A stretch of 64,000 nt of DNA from Symsagittifera roscoffensis. Its lineage: Eukaryota; Xenacoelomorpha; Acoela; Convolutidae. Each line of letters begins with the position of its first letter. Positions within the stretch are counted from its first letter, which is position 1. The position numbers were made by a program, and so were the translations under genes. The notes beneath the pieces are model-generated. The model saw only the letters and a program-made list of their open reading frames with translations, had not been told where the DNA came from and did no database searches. Below, piece after piece: positions 1-11,194 of this stretch. The stretch covers positions 13,093,088-13,157,087 of the forward strand of contig NC_087071.1 in assembly GCF_963678635.1 (NCBI RefSeq), read 5' to 3'.

Positions 1-950
1 AACAAACCAAAAATTTCCGCAAAGCTGGGCAGATCGCAAAAAGTTTGTAATGTGTATAAAAATGAGAGCGGCTAGAGGATAATTCCAATTTAAGTAAAAC
101 AAAACGAGAATTAATCCATAAACCAAATAGAAAAGTACGTTCAATTCAGAATTGACAACAAGGAAAACAACAAAACAAAAGGTACTGAAAAAGAAAACTA
201 TGCTGCTATTGAATACCGTAACAGTAAGTTGAGCAAGAACAAAATAACGACCAGAATATATTAATTCTAGAATGTTCTGATCGGAACGAACCAAAAACAG
301 CAATGGCAACGAAATTTTTCAACATTTTGTATATGAAACCTAATATTTCGAGTTTCTCTATAGAATACAGTCTTTCAAAAGTACTAAAACAACTCTCAAC
401 TGTGAAAAAGCCTGAAGATAGAGTGGAAAGGTTTACTTTGGGTAGTTAGAGGAGAGGACACACTCGAAGGACAGTGGCACAAGGATAACAGAAAGAAGAT
501 GTTGTCGGGCCAAATGTCACAAATCGAACAGTGAAAGAGAAAGAAGTACCGTCTGAGGAAGAAAAGGTAACAGAACCGTTCAGAAGAACCAGAAAAATAA
601 TCAAAGGGAGCATGCGGAGTCCTACGACTTTGGAATAGTCCGAAACAGAGTTTCCCATATTAATAAAATGAGTGCTACCCAACAAGGACCATATCTCAAA
701 AAATAAGCTGCAATCCATCTGGCAACTGATCGGAGAAGACTCCAGTGAGGCACCAAAAAATATAATCGAGCAAGTAAAAAAGTCAGAAGAGATCTATAAG
801 GAGGAGCAACGGTCATTCCAATCGTTTGCAGGCAAACAAGGCCACAGCCAAGATCAAATTATAGAAAGGGAACTAACAAGAGACGGGGAAGAGGCGCAGG
901 AAATCAGTATGGTGATAAAAAGTCAGTCATTTCTCAAGGGAAGATGAAAT

Positions 951-1330
951 CTACTTGTTGGAGCAGCGAGGAGAGAAAACACTGTTTTTTTACCAGACTG
1001 TTTGACAAAAGTCTGCTTGGAAGAAACCTGGTAAGACAGACTCCGACGGATAGATGAAAGAGATGATCGACAAGGATTCGATCTGATGGAGCCTTACACA
1101 AACCCATTCCGGAATCAGATGTCAATCGTCATTTATTGGTTTCTTGTGTATAATCGTCTAGCCGTGTCTGTGCATCTCAGACCAGCAGGAATGAAAAGCC
1201 TATGCAAGAAAGCAATGCTGAACGTCTCCAACTACCTGATGCTACCGCACAAACACAAGGATTTTGTGAAAATTGATAACGAATTTCGTAGTTATACGAG
1301 AAATGAGAAAAAAGCTAACAAATTTTTTCC
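951..1330 (+). pseudogene. Integrase zinc-binding (H2C2) region remnant, family A
   Basis: The peptide retains the order seen in the second copy at 8490-8860: a W-x-D-R-L-R-R block, then L-R-x-A-x-x-K near 1170, then the motif S-N-Y-L-M-L-P-H-K-H-K-D-F-V. The paired Cys residues of the HHCC finger have been replaced (F-R-S-Y instead of C-R-S-C), so the finger cannot bind zinc. The reading frame continues to 1532 only as non-homologous sequence. It is assigned by internal comparison to the second copy and by general knowledge of the retroviral integrase N-terminal domain. Confidence 0.6.
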
Positions 1331-1508
1331 CAAAATTACGACGGCAATTAAGCCAGGGTTCAAAGAGAATACCCTAATTACCTCGAAATTTCAGGAAAAA
1401 CATAGTCAGCATTCTTGCAATATCTCGCGCAAATACGACATTCTTCTGCAAAGTACACAAAGTCCTTGTGCCCGTGCGGTAACATCAGGTACTTGGAGAC
1501 GATGGAAA
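1221..1508. repeat. Inverted duplication of an integrase segment
   Basis: About 55 bases at 1450-1508 are the reverse complement of 1222-1270 with roughly 85-90% identity; for example TACCTGATG at 1233 returns as CATCAGGTA near 1492. The loop is about 180 bases. A coding stretch of the element was therefore copied in inverted orientation next to itself, which is not normal for an LTR element and points to template switching or an inversion after insertion. Confidence 0.75.
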
Positions 1509-1796
1509 ATCATAAAGGGAAGAACAACCTGAAGAGACCAGCGTTAGCGGCCTCTCATTTGAAGAGACGAATAGATCAACCAAGGGAACACTAAAAAATT
1601 GTCAGGAAGAGGAGGAGCATCAGGCACACGAGTTCACTGTTCAAATGACAGCTTTCTACATCGAACGACAAAAAGATATTCAAAGTGCTAAGAAATCTTC
1701 TTGAAACGAACGCAAATTGGAATGCGGAAAGCAGTCACGCAACAAAGAACGACATAAGAAAGGTTTGGAACGGGTAAGATAGACTAATTCGTAGCT

Positions 1797-1800
<4 letters not shown>

Positions 1801-1865
<65 letters not shown>

Positions 1866-1876
1866 GTTGGAGAGAG

Positions 1877-1915
<39 letters not shown>

Positions 1916-1943
1916 AAGGAGAGAGAGAGCAAGGAGATAAAGA

Positions 1944-1988
<45 letters not shown>
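1801..1988. repeat. (GA)n microsatellite
   Basis: About 188 bases of almost pure AG repeats with a few interruptions (GG, TT, AAAG, CGAGC). It lies inside the decayed family A copy. The serine/leucine-only open frame on the opposite strand is an artefact of this repeat. Confidence 0.97.
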
Positions 1989-1990
<2 letters not shown>

Positions 1991-2640
1991 AGTCTATTAA
2001 TGAGAGAAGGGGTTCTTTAAGGACCAAGAAGAGGAAACAATCATATCAACAAGAAATTTTATTCTGAGGCGTGACGACAACTGAGAGAGTGGAAAGCAGC
2101 TGACAAACTCTTTGAAAGGTTACTTGCAGTCAGAACGAGAAACCACAATTGAAACGACGGTGGAAGCGATTTATCGAAAAAGCATTTTGGCAATAACGAT
2201 GCCAACGGGTCATTAGAACCAAAGCTGAGCTTAAGCATGAGTCCATTTGTCGAGCCGAAGAGTAAACACCAGAAAATAAAAACATCGGAACCGGAGGAGA
2301 GTGAGGTTGCAGAAACTGAGGTACAACTGCAATCGCAGCAAGCACCGGAGACACAAGTCCTAATTGAATAATTGTAGAACAGCCAAAAATGTATCACTTT
2401 GCGATGGAAGCGTAATGAGTGGCTGGACAATACTTTACCGTAAAACGAACCAAACTCAACACTTCAGACTCGGAGTTTCTAAGTCCGAAGACTCAAGAAT
2501 GGATTTTGATATAGAAAATGGTGAAGAAATTTTTCTCATCACGGTTCAGAAGGCAAGAGGACAGAAAGCTGCAAAATCAATACTCCTGAAAAAGCAGCTA
2601 AAGAGAAGTTTGACTCGAAGCTCGATCCAGCTCTAGTGTT

Positions 2641-3959
2641 CACGGATTATTTTAGCTTAGATGAATTAACTCGCGAAGGCGCAAAAAGGTACCAAGAACC
2701 AAAAACCCAGGAAGACATTCAGAGAACTAAGTATCAACAAGCAAAAAAAAATGAATTAAAAATGACAAAAAAAACCTTGAAACTCTATAAATAGAAATTG
2801 GCGAACTTAAAAAGATAACCCGATAGACTTTTTGAGTTATTTTGTTTGGAAATGACGCCATTCCTATTCTCATGGTGCATGTTACTAGTTCACCATTCAA
2901 GATTCTAAAACTAAATTTTCTTGTTACTCTTTTCTGCGATAGCTCCCGTACTGATTAAAAATGGTAGGTATGATAAAAACTGGTAAGCGATAGATAATGC
3001 AGAAACTCTGATAGAAATTGACTTCAAATAAACTTATGTTGATCAAAAAATTCATCTGTATCAATCAATTTTAAATCGATCCTAAACATTTTTGATACGT
3101 TTTTTTTTGCAGTTCTTACAGTTTTTCATATACACGCTTCAAAAAAATTTGCAGTTATGAAAAAAAAATTGCAGCTTTAATTTTATAGGCATTGTACTCA
3201 GATTAAAGTCAAAGTGAACAAACTTAACAAAAATTTGTTTTTACTTGAAGTTTTGACAAACTTTTTAAAAAAATTTAAACGAAAAGTGGTTGTGAAAATA
3301 CAATTTATGATAATTGTGTGATTCTTCCTGATGAAGCTCGACCAGAGCAAAAAAATGAAGCTCGACCAGAGCAAAAAAATCCTGAACAGGAATTTAAATA
3401 ATTGCCTGTGTTTTGCGTTGATTGCGTGTAGCAAAAAACTACACAATTTTTAAACCAATAGTATATGTTTTTTTACGAAGATCATTTAAAAAAAATGTCG
3501 ATGGTTTTTTAGTATTAAAGATTTTTCTACATGCGATTCTCATACCGCTGATACTAGATAGAAATCAAGAACGAGTTAAGCTGAGCATTAAATCAGTTTT
3601 TCTGTACGGGTACACTTATAGCAATCGCCTCCGGTTGCCACCCTTACGCATCAGTAATCCAGGCAAGATACATTACACAGCCAAACTGTGCAGTTTGTGA
3701 ATTGTAAGCAGATTCCGCGATAAGAACGCTCCTTTTTTTTCTTTTGTTCTTTTATTGCTTTTGATCGTTCCGACAAAAATTCAACATGTTTAAGGACTTG
3801 TCTCTGGAATCCAGAAACATACAGACACAAAATTGTGCGCCTATCTAGTGCAGAGTTTGGCCTCGTAATATAGTACATACCCGGGTTGGTTGAAAAACCT
3901 AATCACACAATGGTCTGAAATGGAAAAAAGCGAGTCATACACTTCTCATGCAATTCCTT
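2641..3959. other. Intergenic stretch, no gene recognised
   Basis: AT-rich DNA with poly-A and poly-T runs. Apart from a short tandem duplication near 3333 and a CCCGGGTTG motif at 3881 that recalls the terminus of the element at 59224, I see no coding, RNA or mobile feature. Short open frames here have no recognisable content. Confidence 0.6.
3333..3380. repeat. 24-bp unit in two tandem copies
   Basis: The unit GAAGCTCGACCAGAGCAAAA plus AAAT occurs twice back to back without change. It is a local duplication of no evident function. Confidence 0.95.
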
Positions 3960-4209
3960 AAATGATTAATTTCTAAACGGTTGGTTTCATTTTTAAGAGC
4001 CTGGATTTTATTCATTTTTATTCGTTTGAATAGAAAAATACTAAAAACCAATTTTCAACATACGATTCCCCATCATGAGTAAAGCCACCTTCAAATGTGC
4101 TAGGTAAATAAGACAACAAGACATGAAAAAGACATGACATTAGGACAAAACTGAGAGTTAAACCAAATAAATTGAAATCTCCAAAGTTAAGCGAATTATG
4201 TTTTATAGA
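3960..4209 (+). repeat. Left part of host tandem repeat unit, cut by family A insertion
   Basis: The block around 4030-4200 (an ACATACGATTCCCCA-type stretch, then GTGCTAGGTAAATAAGACA, then ATTAGGACAAA) matches 12685-12825 with indels. It stops at the left LTR, and the continuation of the unit resumes after the right LTR at about 11195. It is therefore the left half of a repeat unit interrupted by the retrotransposon. Confidence 0.75.
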
Positions 4210-4466
4210 TGTGGTACAGCACACATTACATGTGCAGTAATTGTATGTTAACTTTGCTGTACGCTAACCTTGAGATTCATATTGCTATCTGTAATCATAT
4301 ATTGTCTTTAGTATACCAAAGTCGATCAGTGTTGATCACTGAGTCGAATCAGCTGAGACGCAGATCTGCGTACGTCAGATACCGAATTCGGTCTAACCTA
4401 AAGGCTTTTAGAGAAAATAAAAAGAAACGGTTTCAGAGACTAAATTTACATTTTGAACCCTGATTT
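4210..4466 (+). repeat. 5' LTR of family A element
   Basis: It matches 10937-11194 over its length, including TGTGGTACAGCACACA at the start, GATCAGTGTTGATCACTGAG in the middle and GGCTTTTAGAGAAA near the end. The right border is set where the two copies diverge, after CTGATTT. A clean terminal CA is not obvious, so the border is good to a few bases. An inner palindrome, GATCAGTGTTGATC, may be regulatory. Confidence 0.88.
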
Positions 4467-4505
4467 GTTTTCAGATCAGTATTACAGCATTCTATCTTTT
4501 ACCAC

Positions 4506-5455
4506 ATGGCGCAGGCAGCAGGATTCATGGCACAGGACAACCGAACGAACATGGGCGTTCCTGTTTTTTGGACACCAGCAAGTTCGGATCCACAGTGGAG
4601 ACTCAAAATTTGGTTCGACCAATTTTTGTTAGCGGTGACAATAAAGGAAAACAAGAATCTTGAGATCTTATTAGAAGATCCAAAAGCAGTTATTGATGAA
4701 CCACTTCCTCGTCCGGAGACACTAGGAACAAACAAAGATTCACAGGCAGTAATGGACCGAAAAGCAAGAGACAGACTATGAAGGGACAAAGTTGTTCTTG
4801 AAAATGAAGAAAGGAGGGAGCGCTGATCTAAAGTTGGGCACAATGTGTTTTACAACGAAGAACAGAAACGACTCACTTCTCAATTATTTCTGGCTTTGGG
4901 TACCGAGAGTAAAAAGAAATTCGTTCAAAAAACCCGCACACGGAAATATCAAAACTTGAGTTCAGGGAGATGGCGAGATCGGCTAAAATATCGTTCGTAA
5001 AGACAAAAAACCTCACGTATGAGCGTTTCAGATTATTCATCAGAGCACAAGAAAACGGAAAGAGGTTAGAATCTTTTCATGTGGCACTAACTGCACAAGC
5101 AGCCATTGGGCGCGCTGGAAGAAGAACTATTCCGAGATTTATTCATTCTAAAATGAAAAATACTGCATAACAGGACACTCTAACGTTTGATGCTATTAAG
5201 TCTGAGCAAAGTAAACAAACGACACAGGCGTTTCAAAAATCAGTAACGGGAAATACAAACGTGGGTCAAATTCCCGGGCCACAGATTAAAATAAGGCAAG
5301 AACCCATAATGTCAGTTGGTAACAAGGGTCAAAACTATAAAAGACCGAATAGAGATCAATCCAGGAAGAAAACAAATGAGCAAAGGAATACAAATTCCGA
5401 ACAGATCAGAAACAATGCACGAGATGTGGAAAAACATTCGGCGAGGGATATTTAA
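4506..5455 (+). pseudogene. gag (capsid region), frameshifted
   Basis: It starts with ATG 40 bases after the LTR: M-A-Q-A-A-G-F-M-A-Q, a gag-like N-terminus in which W-x-x-x-F-D-Q-F-L-L (about residues 37-50 with its context W-R-L-K-I-W) resembles the first capsid helix of many invertebrate gypsy gags. The frame stops at 4781 and resumes in other frames at 4970-5170 (F-R-L-F-I-R-A-Q-E-N-G-K-R-L-E-S-F-H, the usual helix before the major homology-like region) and 5261-5455 (basic linker). The capsid shell protein is therefore present only as fragments. Assignment rests on position and on motif style, not on a search. Confidence 0.65.
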
Positions 5456-5469
5456 AAAGCTGTCTAGCA

Positions 5470-6090
5470 ATGGGAATGACATGCAAAAACTGTAATATAC
5501 CAAACCATTTCGCCAAAATGTGCTGTTCGCAACAAGTAAACGAGGTTACAGAAGAAAATTTAAGTTTAGGTGAAGACTGTAATCTAATTCATAGCTTTGA
5601 TTTATGCAAAATTGAGATCATGGCCATCGAAACAAGGTCGAGGTCAGTAAAAGACGAGAATAATTCCAGAACAAAAACAGAAGCGAAAGTTCACCACAAC
5701 AAATTCAAAAATATTCAAAATATCTGGAAGATTGATATACGGAGAAACCCACAGTCGAATAAAGTAAAAGCAATGAAAGCGTTGGTTAGAGTAAGCAATC
5801 AAATCATAAGTATGGCAATAGACACAGGGAGGCCAGTATCATTCCTCAATTGCACTACAGCCGAACAACTATTGGAAGGATCATCTGTGACAAAGGTTGT
5901 TCCAGCCGAGAAGCTCAACCTGTCCGCACAGTTTGTAGACCGCAATAATTACCCAATTTTGATATTGGGAGCAATTCAAGCCAATATTCGTTTAGCATGT
6001 TGGGAAGTCAAAAACGGATATTTGTTAATCACAGAACTTCGAGCAAGATACATTCTGGGTTTGGACCTACGAGGAAAAACGGGAATTCAT
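5470..6090 (+). pseudogene. Nucleocapsid zinc knuckle and retropepsin (start of pol)
   Basis: The open frame 5470-6459 begins with a canonical CCHC knuckle, C-K-N-C-N-I-P-N-H-F-A-K-M-C (CX2CX4HX4C, residues 5-18), which would bind RNA. At 5821 it carries the aspartic protease active site, I-D-T-G-R-P-V-S-F; the usual residue after DTG is S or A, so Arg here is odd. The later I-L-G-L-D motif near 6050 fits the protease flap or C-terminal I-L-G-x-D. The frame is open across protease into the first part of RT, making this the best preserved section of the element. Confidence 0.8.
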
Positions 6091-6229
6091 ACATCTCAAA
6101 GACCAGTACCAACAAAGAGATCCAGGTTTGACGTGCTACTGTGCGAGCAGTCAGAAGGTTTCAAGCAACACTTTGAGCAAAGTTTTTTGTCCATTTTTGA
6201 TCATCAGCGAGAGTCAAAAAACCATGTTG

Positions 6230-7010
6230 TTAACACGAAATTCAAGTATCCGTTATGTCCAATAGAAGAGAAAGGTAGGAGAATACTTATTCATATCCAG
6301 GACAAAGTCCAGGCAGAATTAAGAAAAATGAAGTCGGAAGGTCAGATAATGAAGCTAGATAAATGTACAAGCGAGTGTTTTATTGCTCCAATAGTATTTA
6401 CGGAAAAAACAGACGACTCCGTTAAATTAGCATTAGACGCAATGCGTATTAATTTTTAATTGTATAAAAACGAATACCAAAAGCCAAATGCTGATGAATT
6501 ATCGCATTATAATGAAATTTTAACTGCAAAAACGGTACTCGACCTGAAATATGCTTATAGTCAAAACAAGCTAACTGCAGGAACAGCTAAGCAGTGCAAT
6601 TTCGACTTAGTGGGTGGCCAAGCAACAGGGACATACAGGTTCCTTACAAGGTTTTATGGTTTAGCGGACATGCCTGCAGAACTTCAAAAGACAACGGACC
6701 GGACCTTAAACCATGCTAGAAACACATGTGCTGTCTTAACGATATTTTGATCGTTTCAAAAGGAGACAAAAAAGAACATGAAAAATTAGTACTAGTAGTA
6801 TTTAAGAAACTAGATGATGAAAATTTAGCGTTAAAGCTGTCAAAAGTGAATATCTCAGACAGAAGTTAATTGGTTGGGACATAAAGTAACACCAAGTGGA
6901 ATAATCCCCAAAATTACAAAAACAGAGGCAATACTCAATCTTCAACCCCAAAATCGCTTAAAAAATTGAGATCATTGATGGGTAGTATCAATAGTCTCTC
7001 TAATATTATT
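6230..7010 (+). pseudogene. Reverse transcriptase, broken at the catalytic box
   Basis: From 6230 the N-terminal RT pattern is visible (V-Q-A-E-L-R-K-M-K-S-E-G-Q-I, then S-E-C-F-I-A-P-I-V). A stop at 6457 interrupts the segment after L-A-L-D-A-M-R. Palm motifs continue in 6460-6750 (V-L-D-L-K-Y-A-Y, then Y-R-F-L-T-R-F-Y-G-L-A-D-M-P). At about 6737 a frameshift is followed by L-N-D-I-L-I-V-S-K-G, so the first Asp of the family's x-x-D-D box is Asn. An enzyme made from this copy would be dead. The connection domain (S-L-x-G-S-I-N-S-L-S near 6970) is also off frame. Confidence 0.82.
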
Positions 7011-7189
7011 CCCAACGCAGCGTGTTTAACCGATCAGCTCAGACCACTGCTAAGAGAAGAAAATGAAAAAAAGAAGATGAAAATATCCAAGTGCCGGTGA
7101 AAAAATTCGAATAGGGGGAAAAACTCTCCCTTATCTTCAAAAAAATTAAAGGATTTCTTCGAAGAAAAGGCAGTAGCAAGGATTGTAGA

Positions 7190-7610
7190 AATTAACTATT
7201 ATGATCCAATAAAAGATACCCGGGTAAAATGCGATGCAAGCCACGGTGGCCTCGGAGCAACTTTGGAACAGAGAGTCGGCGAAGACGAATGGGTAACTAT
7301 AGCGTTCGCATCACGTTACCTGAATACCCAAGAAAAGAAGTACTCAATCAATGAGCTGGAACTGCTCGCAGTAGTATGGCCAGTAGACCGGTTTAAACAC
7401 TATCTTTCATGAAAAGAATTCATAATAGCCACAGATCATAATGCTCTTACATCAGCATTAGGGAAAAACAGATCAATTAAAACAATTCAATCTCGACTCA
7501 CTAGATGGGTTGATTGATTGTTGCCTTGCCATTTTAAGGTGGTGCATATACCTGGTAGATGTATGGGAATAGTAGATTATTTGTCAAAAGAACCAAATGG
7601 GTCAAAACTG
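7190..7610 (+). pseudogene. RNase H domain
   Basis: Translation near 7205-7420 gives V-K-C-D-A-S-H-G-G-L-G-A-T-L-E-Q, the standard start of a gypsy RNase H with its first catalytic Asp, then A-S-R-Y-L-N-T-Q-E-K-K-Y-S-I-N-E-L-E with the catalytic Glu, and A-T-D-H-N-A-L-T with the next Asp. A TGA at 7410 and a TGA at 7514 break the frame. The end, V-V-H-I-P-G-R-C-M-G-I-V-D-Y-L-S, is the typical H-x-P-G-x-x-N-x-x-A-D-x-L-S exit with substitutions. Confidence 0.85.
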
Positions 7611-8480
7611 GATGAAAAATTCATGGCAACGTCGATTGAGGAATTTCATAGAGCACTCGACTGTTTGAACAGTCGGCTAAAAAACAAAACACAGCTTAAT
7701 CGGAACGGAGAAATTCTAGAACTTTCTGAAATGAGAAACACACTGGATGGAACGAAAGACACGTCATTTCACAGTTGCTATTGCAACCAATCTGTTCAAA
7801 ACCGAACAAGGCTCGACAGGTACAAAAACGGTCAAAATTCACGTTTCTCAAATTGTGAACAGAACAGTTCAAGTATGGTATCTCGGTATAAACATTCTGT
7901 TGATATTAAAACAAATAATTTTAAAAACACAGAAGAACAGATGGAGGATAAGCCCGCAAAAGAAAAAAACACAAAAACACAGCGAAAAAAATCGAACGAA
8001 AAACCAGCGAAGGGAGACGAGATCGCATGTTGAAAAAAGTAAAGGAAACCACTTTTCAGAGAACGAGTATGGTTCAAAGAGGAAAATTGGGGGGAAACGA
8101 ATCGGATAGCTCTGATGATAGATGTACCGCAGGTCGAGTGGCAGAAAATGGAAAACCAGAAAAACCCAGAAACCGGACCATCAACTTCAACACCAACACG
8201 AACAGAACCGCCCAGGTTCATGTCATTTTGGGATTTAGTCGGATCTGAATGTACTGAAAAAACAACCCCAGGAAACATGCTAGAGTTGGAAGTGTCCACG
8301 GAAATAATCAGCCCGCACGCGGACATAGAAGGTGTGAAGGGAAGGTTATTCATTGAGGCGGACTTAACAGCAGACAGTCCGACAGACATCCATGAAATCA
8401 GCATAGTAGCAGGAAAAAGACTCGAACGCAAATCGAGACAGGAAGAGTTTCTGTTGGCAGAAAAGAACAAAAAATAAATC
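7611..8480 (+). pseudogene. Linker between RNase H and integrase
   Basis: A basic, low-complexity reading frame continues from the RNase H to 8033 and then, in another frame, 8115-8477 (acidic, P/T/E-rich). No domain is recognised. A long linker here resembles the spacer of the unrelated minus-strand element at 23728-24830, though the sequences are not alike. One or more frameshifts lie near 8030-8110. Confidence 0.5.
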
Positions 8481-8489
8481 TGCTTAAAC

Positions 8490-9380
8490 TGTTGAAGTTA
8501 TTCGACCGAAGTCTATTAGCAGAACTAACCACAGACGACACATGGATGGACAGACTTCGACGCGTCATTGAACGGAACGAGCGCCACAGTTTCGAATTGA
8601 TGGGCCGCTATACGAACTCTGGCACCAGATGTCGGTAGTGGACGATTGCATCATCGTGGACGGTCGGTTAGCTGTTCCAGGGCAGCTGCGTCTTGCAGTA
8701 CTAAAACGGATTCATCTTGGCCACCCAGGACAAGAAGCAATGCTAGATGTGTCAAAGTATCTGTTGTGGCCACAAATGCACAAAGACATTGTGAACATGG
8801 TCGAAGAGTGCAGGAGTTGCTTCCGCTATGGTAAGAATGCTAAATTTATCATTTAGAAAGCCTGAAAACCACTTCCACTGCTATCACAGCCGTGTCAAGA
8901 ATTACAACTAGACTATGCGGGACCTTTAGAAGATCACAAAGGGAAGAAAACTTACCTTCTTGTAGCTATAGATGGATACTTTTAATTTCCGTCGGGAAAA
9001 GTCACGAAGTCAACTGGGGGTAAATCATTGGTGAAAATCCTACGTACTTATATTGACACACACGGAAGACCAGAGTCTATAAAAACTGATCAATTCTCAG
9101 GATTCAACGGCAAAACAATGCGAAAAATTGGTTCAAATCACAACATTGAACAAAAATTTTGTCCGTTCCACAGAGGGTGTGGATTAGTTGAGCGAACCAT
9201 ACAAACTATCAAACGAATACTGGGAGTTATGTTGTTGGATGAAAATGTTACATCAATAAAGTTTTGTCTTAGCACAATAATTCGCGATCTTAGCTGGAGC
9301 AAACAGAAGGCGATTCAATGCTCTCCGTTTGAAGCCCACTTTAGACGCCTCCCAAAATGTGAAAATTTAAACCCTTAAGG
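8490..9380 (+). pseudogene. Integrase: H2C2 finger and DDE core
   Basis: The zinc-binding part at 8629-8856 has H-L-G-H-P-G and, after about 30 residues, C-R-S-C, giving a full HHCC finger. The core follows in another frame: L-D-Y-A-G-P-L-E-D near 8905 (first Asp), K-T-D-Q-F-S-G-F at about 9083 (second Asp) and G-L-V-E-R-T-I-Q near 9187 (Glu), spaced D-X33-E. A TAA at 8984 and frame changes before 9028 inactivate it. The region after 9300 (F-E-A-H-F-R-R-L-P) is the usual end of the core. Confidence 0.87.
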
Positions 9381-9399
9381 AATAAATTCGTAAAAAGTT

Positions 9400-10863
9400 C
9401 TGATCGTTTAGGTAAAAACACCTGGAGCGATCAGCCCTCACTGCATCACAGCTTAAAATACGTATTGAGCAGTCGAGAGAAAATGTCAAGATAGTACGGA
9501 AGGGGCAGATTAGTCGGAAGGTCAGCCCGCAGTTTAAGTCGGAAGTCGAAACAGCGAAGGGCAAGGATCGAGCAAGTGCACTAAGAATCCTCCTCGAGGC
9601 GAATGCCAGGTGGAAAGCCACAAGACGAGACACCTCCGCCAACGATCTGAGACAAATTATCGACGAAACCAGTACAATTGACTCGGAGTTGCGCAAAGAA
9701 CTCCTAAATTCATGGGAACATGGGTTTATTGAGGCTAAAATACGGAAGCAATTAGAATAGCGATCTCCCAACCTGTTAAGGTAGGGTGAAAACCGAAAAA
9801 GGGGCAAAGCTCTTATGAATCCATGGGAAGGAAAAGTGCGAGCAGAAACTCCTCATACGGTAAAAAGCTGCAGAAGAAAGAAAGCAGAAGACAACAGGAG
9901 AAGAGTGAATCAGAACAAGAAACGGCCCAAAAATACAAGAAAAATCAGAAATGGAAAATGCAACAACGTTATATCAAGCTAGTCAATCGAACGTAATGTC
10001 AAAGGACACGGAATTAAACGGGGAGTGAATTTAGCGGTAAAACTGGCAAAACCCAACAATTCAGGTCCACTTTCCGTAGGAACAATAAAACTTCTTGATT
10101 CCAAAGGAGGAAAGCAAAAAGAAAAGAAGCCAGAAGACAAAAAGCTGCAGCAGCACTCTCCACCGATAAACCAACATGGGGACAAGAAGACAAACTGCTG
10201 TCACGATCGCCGAAAGCGGTCACGCCGAACTCGTCAATTCCACGGAAAGAACTAGCGGACAACAGCGAACAGATCACGAGACACAAATCAGCAGAAAAAA
10301 AACTGGAAACATTTCACAGCCGCGACTTGACCACAAATGATTGGAACAAACTGGCCGATCAGGTACTTACGAGAGGGATGCAGAAATCGGGAGAAGAAGT
10401 GCTGAAATCTATGGACGGGGAGAGCGATGAGGTCTACATCAATACTCCTCCTGGATTTTCCGACGAATCAAGCGGTAGTGAGTTGACAGTGAGGCGTAGC
10501 GGAAGACAGAACAAAAACAAAGGGCCTAGTCGCTACGGAAACCCAGTGAAACACTCAATTAAGCTCATAAGTTCGCAACAACAGATCAAGAATCTAAACA
10601 AAGCAGTCCTCGAAGCCTACAGAATGAAACTGGCGACATTTCGAACAGACGTGAGTGAGCCAGTAGAAACAAAACTTGGGTTACTGGAAAACACCTGTTT
10701 AGATGGAAGTTCGGGAGTGAAGCTTTGGATATTTCAAGAACCTGGAACGCACCGTGGCGGGTATCGTTGCACTTTGAGGAAAACACAGGAAGCCAGCAAA
10801 AGAATCAAAAGGAAACCAAGAAACAAAAAAACTCGAAGAAAGGAGAAGCCAAAAACTTGGTAA
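9400..10863 (+). pseudogene. 3' ORF downstream of integrase, integrase tail or accessory protein
   Basis: Fragments in several frames run to 75 bases before the 3' LTR. The best one, 10327-10863 (178 aa), has an acidic segment (S-D-E-V-Y-I-N-T-P-P-G-F) and then R-R-S-G-R-Q-N-K-N-K-G-P-S-R-Y-G, an R-R-S-x-R...P-x-R-Y type tail that often closes gypsy pol proteins. The part 9420-9760 matches the first copy at 1655-1790. No signal peptide or membrane segment typical of an envelope is seen, so an env gene is not supported. Confidence 0.5.
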
Positions 10864-10936
10864 GTGAGAACTAAAACTCGTTTTTACTTAATATATTTTA
10901 TTATATATTGTATAAAATTTAGTTGTCCTCGGTGAG

Positions 10937-11194
10937 TGTGGTACAGCACACACTGGATAAGCAGTAATTGTATGTTAACCTTGATGTACGCTAACCTTGA
11001 GATTCATATTGCTATCTGTATTCATATACTGTTGTTATTATTATACCAATATCGATCAGTGTTGATCACTGAGTCGAATCAGTTGAGACGCAGGTCTCCG
11101 TACGTCAGATACGAAATTCGGTCTGACCTAAAGGCTTTTAGAGAAATTAAAAGGAAAGGGTTTCAGAGACTAAATTTATATATTGAAACCTGAT
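10937..11194 (+). repeat. 3' LTR of family A element
   Basis: It pairs with 4210-4466. The sequence beyond it, from GGGGGTAACAATTCGAAAAC, matches the host tandem repeat at about 12935-12955 rather than the element, which fixes the right end of the insertion at 11193-11195. Confidence 0.88.

Larger units (their letters stand above)
1..2640 (+). mobile_element. Decayed partial copy of Ty3/gypsy family A (pol 3' part and 3' ORF)
   Basis: A-rich, purine-rich plus-strand DNA with many short broken frames. Two blocks match the better copy at 4210-11194. Around 955-1330 a peptide runs from a conserved D-R-L-R-R-I/V block into the integrase zinc-binding region, matching 8490-8860. Around 1655-1760 the DNA matches about 9550-9660 (leucine-rich segment L-R-N-L-L-E-T-N-A versus L-R-I-L-L-E-A-N-A). 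The integrase core between these blocks is missing, so the copy is deleted. No LTR is seen on either side. Frames at 672-947 and 2364-2636 are probably remnants of the linker and 3' ORFs. Confidence 0.6.
4210..11194 (+). mobile_element. Ty3/gypsy-like LTR retrotransposon, family A, two LTRs, decayed
   Basis: Two similar terminal repeats of about 257 bases, both starting TGTGGTACAGCACACA, enclose gag, zinc knuckle, DTG protease, reverse transcriptase, RNase H, H2C2-type integrase and a further 3' ORF in gypsy order (PR-RT-RH-IN). Every domain is broken by stops or frameshifts, and the RT active site is altered, so the copy is inactive. The LTRs differ by clear substitutions and small indels, so insertion is not recent. 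It is about 7.0 kb and lies inside a host tandem repeat. Confidence 0.88.

Noticed and set aside
1735-1932. Minus-strand ORF made of Ser-Leu repeats
   Set aside because: It is the translation of the (GA)n microsatellite and has no independent support.
10327-10863. Envelope gene of family A
   Set aside because: No signal peptide, transmembrane anchor or furin-type site; the composition fits a pol tail or accessory protein.
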